DNA from: Lautropia dentalis
Lineage (GTDB): Bacteria; Pseudomonadota; Gammaproteobacteria; Burkholderiales; Burkholderiaceae_E
DNA length: 64,000 nt
Reading direction: 5' to 3'
NCBI RefSeq assembly: GCF_003892345.1
Contig: NZ_RRUE01000001.1
Location: forward strand, 341,008 to 405,007
The notes under the pieces were generated by a model. The model did no database searches, was not told the origin of the DNA, and saw nothing but the letters and a program-made list of their open reading frames with translations. Below, in pieces: positions 57,118 to 64,000 of this stretch. The first letter of the stretch is position 1, and every line of letters begins with the position of its first letter. The position numbers were made by a program, and so were the translations under genes.

Positions 57118-59265
57118 TCAATGGCCGGACAGCAGAATCGACCAGCGTTTGAGCTGACCGCCCGCACTGGCGCTGTGATCGGCCAGCGACAGGGTCCAGT
57201 CCCGGCTGTTGCCGGTAAAGAAGGGCTCGCCCATGTGGCGTGTGATGCCGATGCTGAATTTCGTCAGTCCTTCGCAGGTACCCAGCACGCTTTCGCCCAG
57301 GGCGTTGTATTCGTAGCAGGGGTGGGGCAGTACCAGCGTGCTCGTGCGTCCGCTCGGGCTGGTCAGCGCAATGTGCAGCTTGCCGGAATCCGGATGCTCT
57401 GCCTTGCCGCCGGCGTCGGTGATTTCCAGCGTCACTTCCACGTGTTCCACGGTGCCCGCCGGGCAGGAGCCATCGTCGGGCAGCGTGATGCTGTCGGTCA
57501 TGCCATCGGCCACGGGCGCGTTGTAGTCGAGCTTCTCCGCAAAATCATCCAGCGCGTCATAATCGGTCAGCGGCGTGGATTTCGGAATGCTGCGGCCCAC
57601 CTCGTGTGTGACCGTGCCGCAGCGCTTCACCGCGTCACTGCCGCCCACCGATGGCCAGGTGCGTGCCAGTGCCACGGCCGCCGTCGCATCGGCCACGCCA
57701 AAGCCATAGGCGTGGTGATAATGCCAGGGGCCATACTGCGTCCAGCCGGCCGACTGCGCATCCACCTTGCGTGCACTCTGCGCCAGCACCAGCGGCACGT
57801 CCCGCCAGGTCAGCTTCGGGTTGGCCTGCAGCATCAGCGCCACCACGCCCGACACCATGGGCGCTGCCGCCGAGGTATCGCTGAAACGTGCCGTGTAGGT
57901 GTCGTTCAGATGGGTGGTTTCCACCAGCGGCAGCGTTTTGCGTTCCTCTTCATCTCCGGCACTGCCTGCGGGGGCACAGACCAGCAGGTTTGGCCCCATC
58001 TCACTGTAGTGGGCGTGCAGCCCGGCGGCATGCGTGCTGCACGCCGCCATCACGCCATACAGGGTCACGTTGCCATCGTAGGCGCTGTAGTCACCCAGGC
58101 TGTGGCCATTGCCTGCCGAGAACACATAAATGGAACCCAGCCCGTTGCGGCCTTTTTTCAGTCCTGCATTGATCACGCCGGACAGCGCCACGCGGCTGGG
58201 CAGGGCGTCCTGGTACTGGCCGGTGTCGTCACCGCCCCAGCTGTTGCTGTAGATGTCGGTGTCCTCCACATGGCGCTGCAGCGCGTCCAGAATGTCCAGA
58301 TCCGTTCCGCCCGACATGGCATTGAAACTGCGCAGCTGCGCCCGGGGCGCTACACCGCGAATGCCCACGCCATTGTCGTCGCGTGCGGCAATGATGCCGG
58401 CCACGGCCGTGCCATGGTCCTGGTCCTTCGTGCACGGCACGGCCCACGGGCTGCCCACGGGCCAGTCCGGCAGCTCGGCCAGATAGTTGTAGCTGCCGCC
58501 GGGCACCATGTTCTGGCGCAGGTCTTCGTGCGTCATCTCGATGCCATCGTCCACCACGGCAATGCGCACGTCTTCGCCCCGGTACCGGCTGTGCAGCGTG
58601 CCCAGATGCAGGTCTTCGCCGGCCACTGTGCCGGCCTGGCTGCCGTCATTGTGCAGGTACCACTGCAGATGTGTCAGCGGATCCGCGCCGGTCAGCGCGG
58701 CCGGGGCCGGTTTGTCTTCGTAGCGCAGGGGGCACCCGGCCGAACTCAGCAGCTTGACGGCCGGAGGCTTGCCGGTGTCCACACCGTCCGGATCATTGCT
58801 GTCCGCATCACGTGAGCCGTTCGTTCCGGGGGTAACACCGTTCGGGCTGTTCGTGCTCGTGCCACTGGGTGTGCCTGGGGCGTTCCCTGTAGATGTTCCG
58901 CCAGCAGACGAGCCGCTGGCCGATGAGCCGTCTGCGCCGGGTGAACCGGTACCGCTTGCCCCGCTGCTGCCATTCGAACCTGTGCCCGACGGGCTGGCCA
59001 CGCTGCCTGTGCCGCTCTGCGGTGCACGTCCGGAAGCGTCCGATGAGCCGGTGGAACCGCTGCCATTGTTCGTTGACGGGTCATATCCGGGGCCGGTCTG
59101 ACTGCCCGTGCCACCGCGCGCCAGTGTTCCGCCCGGTTGCGTGACGGGTGGGGCACCGGAGGTGCCATCCCCCATGCGCGCAATCGGGCCATCGCCGCAG
59201 CTCGCCAGCAGACAGAGCAGAAAGGGCGCGTACCAGGGCAACAGGGTCTGTTTTGGCAGCTTCAT
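57118..59265 (-). CDS. S8 subtilisin/kexin-like lipoprotein protease, copy 2
   Basis: A 715-residue paralogue of copy 1 with the same architecture. The lipobox is LLASCG (near residue 20). A Gly/Ser/Thr-rich linker of about 160 residues follows (repeats of GTGSNGSSGASGTGSPG type), then the S8 domain and the C-terminal P domain (HVEVTLEITD, then LKRWSILLSGH). Catalytic residues: Asp in VVDDGIE, His in DHGTAVAG, Asn in NSWGGDDTG. The Ser motif is SDTSAAAP, where the glycine usually before the Thr-Ser is Asp. The domain otherwise follows copy 1 closely. ATG 59265 (MKLPKQTLLPW) begins the signal. Whether the changed residue lowers activity cannot be judged here. Confidence 0.92.
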   Translation of the reverse strand: MKLPKQTLLPWYAPFLLCLLASCGDGPIARMGDGTSGAPPVTQPGGTLARGGTGSQTGPGYDPSTNNGSGSTGSSDASGRAPQSGTGSVASPSGTGSNGSSGASGTGSPGADGSSASGSSAGGTSTGNAPGTPSGTSTNSPNGVTPGTNGSRDADSNDPDGVDTGKPPAVKLLSSAGCPLRYEDKPAPAALTGADPLTHLQWYLHNDGSQAGTVAGEDLHLGTLHSRYRGEDVRIAVVDDGIEMTHEDLRQNMVPGGSYNYLAELPDWPVGSPWAVPCTKDQDHGTAVAGIIAARDDNGVGIRGVAPRAQLRSFNAMSGGTDLDILDALQRHVEDTDIYSNSWGGDDTGQYQDALPSRVALSGVINAGLKKGRNGLGSIYVFSAGNGHSLGDYSAYDGNVTLYGVMAACSTHAAGLHAHYSEMGPNLLVCAPAGSAGDEEERKTLPLVETTHLNDTYTARFSDTSAAAPMVSGVVALMLQANPKLTWRDVPLVLAQSARKVDAQSAGWTQYGPWHYHHAYGFGVADATAAVALARTWPSVGGSDAVKRCGTVTHEVGRSIPKSTPLTDYDALDDFAEKLDYNAPVADGMTDSITLPDDGSCPAGTVEHVEVTLEITDAGGKAEHPDSGKLHIALTSPSGRTSTLVLPHPCYEYNALGESVLGTCEGLTKFSIGITRHMGEPFFTGNSRDWTLSLADHSASAGGQLKRWSILLSGH

Positions 59266-59543
59266 GGCAGAAAACACGGAAAGGGCGGGGCCGCACAGGG
59301 ATAACGGCACGGCCCCGCAGGGAAAAGGTCCAGAAAACCATCCGCGCGGATAGCGGATGGCCAGACCTTCATCTCCTCCCGGCATCCCGCTCAGCCCCGT
59401 GACGGTGCCTTCAGCTTAAGGAAGGCCATGCCCATGTGTTCCTGCCGTTCTTCCGGCCGGACTGAAATGGCCCCCTGTGCGGCAGGTGATGTGCCCGTGG
59501 CGTTGCTGCGGGCCAACGGACGGGGCGTTGGTCAGGCGCACGC
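59266..59543. other. Gap between protease copies 2 and 3
   Basis: I see no gene in these 278 bases. They serve as the 5' leader of copy 2. The start of copy 2 lacks a strong Shine-Dalgarno. No clear terminator hairpin is visible after copy 3. Confidence 0.35.
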
Positions 59544-61880
59544 TCAACGCCCCCAGAACGTGATTTCCCAGTCCTTCAGCTGGCCGGTGCTGCCCTGCAC
59601 CCGGTCCGAAGTCACCAGCTTCCACGTCCGGTTGCTGCCACTGGCCACCGGTTCTTCCAGATGCCGGCGTACGCCGAAGTGGAAATTGCTCAGGCCCTCG
59701 CAGGCCGAGAGGGTCAGCTGCTCCTCGTCATCGATTCCGGTCGGCGTGCTTCCCGTGCAGGGGTGGGGCAGCATCAGCGTGCTCACCGTGCCCAGCGGAC
59801 TGACCAGTGCCATCTGCAGATCCCCCGAATTGGGATGCTGGCCGCTGCCGTTGGCGCCGGTGGTGGTCACCCGCACATCCACATGCTCGATGTGCTGGAT
59901 ACCGCAGCTGGCGGGTATCTGAATGGCCGATTCCAGGCCGTTCTGCGGGGCGGCGTTGTAATCCAGTGTGTCGGCCAGATCCAGCAGCGTGTTGAAGAAC
60001 TGGTCTTCCGTGCTGCCGTCCTGCTTCACCTTCGGGGTCCCATCGACAGCCTGCTGCGCCACGATATGCTCTTCCGGAATGGCCTTGTTCACCGTTGCCT
60101 TCACCGGGCCACATTTCGTCAGCAGTTCGCTGCCCCCCACACTCTGCCAGTTTTTGGCCAGCGCCACCGCTGCTTCGGCATTGGCCACGCCAAAACCGTA
60201 ACTGTGGCTGTAGTGCAGGGTGTCGTAGGTGCCGTTGCCATACCCCAATGGGCTGCGACGCTCGCGCCAGCCGCCTTTCTCCGCATCCACCTTGCGGGCG
60301 GTGCGGGCCAGAATCAGCGGCACGTCCCGCCAGGTCAGTTCCGGTCGCGCCTGCAGCATCAGCGCGATCACACCCGACACCATCGGTGCCGTGGCCGAGG
60401 TGCCGGCAAAGTCGTCGATGTAGGTATTGTTGAGGCCGGTGGTCACCGTGGCGGGCAAATTGGGCAGGGCATCATTGCGGTCGCCCGAGGGGGCACACAC
60501 CGTCAGGTCGGCCCCGCGTTCACTGTATTGCGCCCGAATGCCGGCTGCGTTGGTTGCACAGGCCGTGACTACACCCAGCGAACTCACCAGACCGTCCAGC
60601 GAGCCATAATCGCCCTCTTGTGCACCATTGCCGCCAGAAAACACGTAGATCACACCACGTTGCTCGCGTCCCTGCTTCAGGCCCTTGTCCAGGGTGGCAT
60701 TGAAGAGTTCCCAGCTGCCGGAGGGCAAACCCGGCTGGCCGTTGTCATCCGGACCCCAGCTGTTGTTGTAGATGTGGTTTTTGTCGATGTCGCGGGTCAG
60801 GGCACCCAGCTGGTCGTCCAGCAGGTTGCTGGCCAGAATGTTGTAGCCCACCAGATTGGCCCGGGGCGCCACGCCGGCGCTGCCCACGCCATTGCCATCA
60901 CGCGCGGCCACGATGCCCGCCACTGCGGTGCCGTGGCTGTCGCTCTCCGAACAGGGCATGGGATAGTCTTCGGGGCCGTCGGTCGTCTGGCTGCCCACAT
61001 TCAGCAGGAACGGGGGCAACCCCGTCGCGCCCGCCTTTTTCCGGTAATTGTGGCTGCCGGGTACGACATTCGGAGCCAGGTCTTCGTGTGTCACTTCCAG
61101 CCCGTCATCCAGCACGGCCACGCGAATGCCCTGACCCCGGTAGCCCATATTCCATACTGGCTTGATGCGCAGGTCCTCGCCGGCCACCATACCCGCCCGT
61201 CTGTACAGGTTGCCATGGTTTTCCAGATGCCATGCTTCGGTCAGGCGCGGGTCGGTGCCGGCCTTGATGGTCCGGTTGGGGTTGGGCAGCGTGTATTTCA
61301 GGCTGCAGCTGGTGCTGCTGATCAGGTCCCCCGGCTTCAGCGTACTGGTGGTGGAGGACTGCGCAGCGGCAGAACCCTGGCCGGGTCTGGCAGAGGCCGC
61401 GCCCGTGGTGGTCGTGTCCGTCTGGGTAGAGGCTGCCGCGCCGGGGGGGCGACCGGTGCCGCTCGTGCCCGGGGCTGTTCCGGGAGTGGGGGTGTTCGTC
61501 GTTGCGGTTATGGTTCCGGCTGTTGGCGTGGTTCCGGTTATTGGCGTAGTTCCGGCCATTGGTGTGGCCGAGCCCGTCGTTCCCGCTGCCGGTTTTCCTG
61601 CGGCCGGGTGTTCCGGTGCCGTGTTTGTTGTGGGAAGATCGTTCGTGTGCGTATTATCTGTGATGTGTACCACCGGCGTGGAGGGCAGGGATACAGGCGA
61701 GTCGTTACCCGCGAGAAACGAGGCAGGCGTGCCATCGGCGGGCCTTTCGATCACCAGATCCCCCACCTGCAGCACCGTGATCTTCGTGCTCCCGTCGTCA
61801 CCGCCTCCACCGCCACAGGCGCTCAGCGCCAGTGTGGAGAGGCCCAGGGCCAGGGTGTGGGCAAGATGTGTCTTTTTCAT
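59544..61880 (-). CDS. S8 subtilisin/kexin-like lipoprotein protease, copy 3
   Basis: A 778-residue paralogue. MKKTHLAHTL begins a lipoprotein signal ending LALSACGGGGG. The longest linker of the set (about 165 residues) contains TPITGTTPTAGTITATTNT-type Thr/Pro/Ala/Gly repeats. The subtilase domain has Asp in VLDDGLE (near 256), His in DSHGTAVAG (near 312), Asn in NSWGPDDNG and Ser in AGTSATAP (near 495), all canonical. The P domain ends in GQLKDWEITFWGR. Conserved cysteines across copies (CSLKY, MPCSES, VTACAT, TVCAPSG, HPC, ACEG) suggest shared disulfides. The predicted location is the envelope surface or periplasmic side. Confidence 0.93.
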   Translation of the reverse strand: MKKTHLAHTLALGLSTLALSACGGGGGDDGSTKITVLQVGDLVIERPADGTPASFLAGNDSPVSLPSTPVVHITDNTHTNDLPTTNTAPEHPAAGKPAAGTTGSATPMAGTTPITGTTPTAGTITATTNTPTPGTAPGTSGTGRPPGAAASTQTDTTTTGAASARPGQGSAAAQSSTTSTLKPGDLISSTSCSLKYTLPNPNRTIKAGTDPRLTEAWHLENHGNLYRRAGMVAGEDLRIKPVWNMGYRGQGIRVAVLDDGLEVTHEDLAPNVVPGSHNYRKKAGATGLPPFLLNVGSQTTDGPEDYPMPCSESDSHGTAVAGIVAARDGNGVGSAGVAPRANLVGYNILASNLLDDQLGALTRDIDKNHIYNNSWGPDDNGQPGLPSGSWELFNATLDKGLKQGREQRGVIYVFSGGNGAQEGDYGSLDGLVSSLGVVTACATNAAGIRAQYSERGADLTVCAPSGDRNDALPNLPATVTTGLNNTYIDDFAGTSATAPMVSGVIALMLQARPELTWRDVPLILARTARKVDAEKGGWRERRSPLGYGNGTYDTLHYSHSYGFGVANAEAAVALAKNWQSVGGSELLTKCGPVKATVNKAIPEEHIVAQQAVDGTPKVKQDGSTEDQFFNTLLDLADTLDYNAAPQNGLESAIQIPASCGIQHIEHVDVRVTTTGANGSGQHPNSGDLQMALVSPLGTVSTLMLPHPCTGSTPTGIDDEEQLTLSACEGLSNFHFGVRRHLEEPVASGSNRTWKLVTSDRVQGSTGQLKDWEITFWGR

Positions 61881-62017
61881 GATGGACGGGCAGCGTGGGG
61901 AGTGTCCGCTCGGAAAACTGCGGGGCAGAGCGGGAGGGAGACAGAAAGGCGCAAAAAGGAATTCACGAAAAGGCACGGGCTGGTGTGGTGTGCACAGCAG
62001 ACCGTGCCGTCAGGTGT

Positions 62018-64000
62018 TCAGCGGCCGTAGAAGGTGATGCTCCAGTCCTTCAGCCGGCCGGTATGGCCCGTTACGCGGTCGACCACCGAGAGCGTCCAGG
62101 TGCGGTTGCTGCCATTGGCTACCGGTTCTTCCAGGTGACGGCGCACGCCGTACTGGAAACCGTCGCCCGGTTCATTGCAGAGGGATGTGACGATGCCCTG
62201 CGTACCATCCTTTTTCAGATAGGGTGACTGGCAGGCGTGCGGAACGGTCAGCGTACTCACCGTGCCCAGCGGGCTTTGGAGTGTCATCTGCAGGTCACCC
62301 ATGCTGGGGTGCTGGCCCGATCCTGCATCATCCGTGAAATTCACCTTCACATCGATGTGTTCGATGTGGCGAATGGCGCAGGTGCTGTCCACCTCTGCCG
62401 TCGAGCTGATGCCATCGGTCACGGCCTGGTTGTAGTCCAGGGCCTCGGTGACGGCCAGCAGCTGCAGTCGTGCCGTTCCGTCCAGGCCCTGGCCCTTGTC
62501 ACGGTTGGTACCGAAGGTGGTGCCGGCTTCCGGAATGGGCTGGTTGACGCTCACCGAACGCACCACACATTTTTTCTGGGTGCTGCTGCCGCCCACGCTC
62601 TGCCAGTCACGGGCCAGCTTCACGGCATCTTCGGCATTCGCCACGCCGAAGCCGTAGCTGTGGCTGTAGTGCAGCGTGTTCCAGGCATTGCTGGCGGCGC
62701 GGATGGGACTGCTGTAATCCTTCCACTGGCCGTTTTCTTCATCCACCTTGCGGGCGGTACGGGCCAGAATCAGCGGCACGTCGCGCCAGGTCAGTTTCGA
62801 ATTGGCCTGCAGCATCAACGCCACCACGCCCGACACCATCGGTGCGGCCGCCGAGGTGCCGTTGAAGGTATCGGTGTAGAGATTCAGGTCGGTACCTTTC
62901 GTGCCTTCCTCTTCGTTGTCGGTTCCGACGGTGGTCGTGGCCACGCCGGGCAGGGTGGTGCCTTCACTGGCTTCGGCCGAGGGGGCGCACACCGTCAGGT
63001 TGGGGCCGCGTTCGCTGTAGAAGGCCCGTTCGCCGGCAGCATTGGTTGCACATACGGTAACCACCCCCCGTTCACCCACATAACCGTCCAGGAGGGAATA
63101 ATCTCCCTTGTCTGCACCGTTGCCGCCGGCAAACACGTAGATGCTGCCCAGACCGCCCCGTCCGGTGCTCAGCCCCCGTTCCAGCGCATCCCGGTGTGCA
63201 GAGGCATTTTCATAGCCAAAGAAGTGCCCCCAGTCCTGATTGCCCCAGCTGTTGCTGTAGATATGGTTCTTGTCCAGATCCCGCACAAGGGCGTCCAGCT
63301 TGTCGGCTTCCTGTTCGGTCACCAGGGCGTTCAGGCCCACCAGGCTGGCATGCGGGGCCACGCCTACCATGCCCACACCGTTGCCGTTGCGGGCGGCAAT
63401 GACGCCGGCCACCGAGGTGCCGTGTGCTTCTTCGCTCGTGCAGGGCACTGGATAATCGGCATGGCCGTCGGATGTGCCATTGGCCGTCTTGCGGTAGTTG
63501 TGGCTGCCGGGCACCACGTTGGCCCGCAGGTCCTCGTGCATCAGCAGCAGCGCGTCATCGATCACCGCCACGCGCACGCCGTGCCCATCGACGCCCTGAT
63601 TCCACACGCCCGTCACTCGCAGATCTTCTCCGCTCTTCATGCCAGCGTAGCCCGTCAGGCTCCCGGTGTTCTTCAGGTGCCACTGCAGGAATTCCTGCGG
63701 GTCGGCACCGGCGCTTTCGGCCCTGCGCTGGGAGCTGTCCACTTCGTACTGCAGCGGGCATTCCTTCGGGCTCACCTTCAGCGGGCCGGCCGGTGTTGCC
63801 GTGTTGTTGCCTGCTCCGTTGCCGCCCGCAGCAGAGGTGGTTCCGCCACTGCTGGCATTGCTGATATTCGTGCCAGTGCCGCTTCCCGCGTTGCCGGTGT
63901 TGGTGGTATTGCCGGTGCCGGCCGCATTGCCATGGTTACCCGGCCGTGTGATCTGCGAGTCAGCCTGTGTGGCACCTCTGGCCGGCTGAAGGGACGAGGC
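62018..64000 (-). CDS. S8 subtilisin/kexin-like protease, copy 4, N-terminus beyond the window
   Basis: This fourth paralogue is cut by the window end. The reading frame remains open to base 64000 through a Gly/Asn/Thr/Ala-rich linker like those of the other copies, so the GTG at 63775 is not the true start. The visible subtilase domain has GTSAAAP (Ser) and NSWGNQDWG (Asn). The first motif reads VIDDALLLMHEDL, with Ala after the catalytic Asp pair where copies 1-3 have Gly. The His motif is SEEAHGTSVAG, lacking the usual Asp two residues before His. The C-terminal P domain ends GRLKDWSITFYGR. It is 137 bp from copy 3. If the full gene follows the others, a lipoprotein signal would be expected upstream. 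Confidence 0.9.
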   Translation of the reverse strand, partial: ASSLQPARGATQADSQITRPGNHGNAAGTGNTTNTGNAGSGTGTNISNASSGGTTSAAGGNGAGNNTATPAGPLKVSPKECPLQYEVDSSQRRAESAGADPQEFLQWHLKNTGSLTGYAGMKSGEDLRVTGVWNQGVDGHGVRVAVIDDALLLMHEDLRANVVPGSHNYRKTANGTSDGHADYPVPCTSEEAHGTSVAGVIAARNGNGVGMVGVAPHASLVGLNALVTEQEADKLDALVRDLDKNHIYSNSWGNQDWGHFFGYENASAHRDALERGLSTGRGGLGSIYVFAGGNGADKGDYSLLDGYVGERGVVTVCATNAAGERAFYSERGPNLTVCAPSAEASEGTTLPGVATTTVGTDNEEEGTKGTDLNLYTDTFNGTSAAAPMVSGVVALMLQANSKLTWRDVPLILARTARKVDEENGQWKDYSSPIRAASNAWNTLHYSHSYGFGVANAEDAVKLARDWQSVGGSSTQKKCVVRSVSVNQPIPEAGTTFGTNRDKGQGLDGTARLQLLAVTEALDYNQAVTDGISSTAEVDSTCAIRHIEHIDVKVNFTDDAGSGQHPSMGDLQMTLQSPLGTVSTLTVPHACQSPYLKKDGTQGIVTSLCNEPGDGFQYGVRRHLEEPVANGSNRTWTLSVVDRVTGHTGRLKDWSITFYGR

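Noticed and set aside
59661-62030. 789-codon plus-strand frame opposite protease copy 3
   Set aside because: It mirrors the protease gene and lacks any motif of its own.
63555-63775. GTG 63775 as the start of protease copy 4
   Set aside because: The frame stays open upstream to the window edge through a linker like that of the other copies, so the gene is truncated by the window and does not start there.

Overview
The window is very GC-rich chromosomal DNA with strong G/C preference at third codon positions. Both gene content and gene order point to a betaproteobacterium of the order Burkholderiales. The run yebC-purD-hemF-nadD-rsfS-rlmH-maf-rng and the dnaE-msbA pair followed by LPS genes are arrangements typical of that order. 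A Lautropia-like genome is possible, but that is a guess; the species cannot be read from this sequence.

Layout. 0-4.4 kb: the end of a two-domain ABC permease, convergent with tex. 4.8-7.4 kb: a CAT-anticodon tRNA, a long gene-free stretch, an H-NS-type protein with two AT-hook-like cores, and a DUF4136-type lipoprotein. 7.6-15 kb: fumC, two small Pro/Gly/Trp lipoproteins (one Spy/CpxP-like), a DUF2269 membrane protein, a CpxR/CpxA-like two-component pair, and an RhlE helicase. 15-20 kb: gluQ with a tandem repeat in its zinc loop, two orphan genes, a DUF456 protein and trhO. 20-35 kb: dnaE, msbA and a lipopolysaccharide block. This block holds a GT2, an O-antigen-ligase-like protein fused to a second glycosyltransferase, a stand-alone paralogue of the ligase, a complete IS21-family element, and another glycosyltransferase. 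35-43 kb: rng, maf, rlmH, rsfS, nadD, hemF, purD and yebC, all on the minus strand. 43-49.6 kb: a HerA-like ATPase, an EamA transporter, tcdA, a DUF4351 remnant, an AbrB-family membrane protein, a ParD/ParE pair and a small membrane protein. 49.7-54 kb: fbp and pepN. 54-64 kb: a gene-free repeat-bearing kilobase, then four tandem kexin-like S8 protease genes. Three have visible lipoprotein signals; the fourth runs off the window end.

How the genes work together. MsbA, the glycosyltransferases and the ligase-like proteins form an LPS assembly and export locus. The Spy-like protein, DUF2269 protein, response regulator and kinase look like an envelope-stress circuit. The subtilases are predicted to sit on the envelope facing the periplasm or outside.

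The most distinctive property is the large number of in-frame low-complexity or tandem-repeat insertions in conserved enzymes (GluQ, RNase G, NadD, TcdA, HerA-like, PepN, RhlE, glycosyltransferases). Short intergenic arrays and a dispersed CATGACACG motif accompany them. Together with the ligase-GT fusion and the subtilase array, these are the leading candidates for undescribed biology here.
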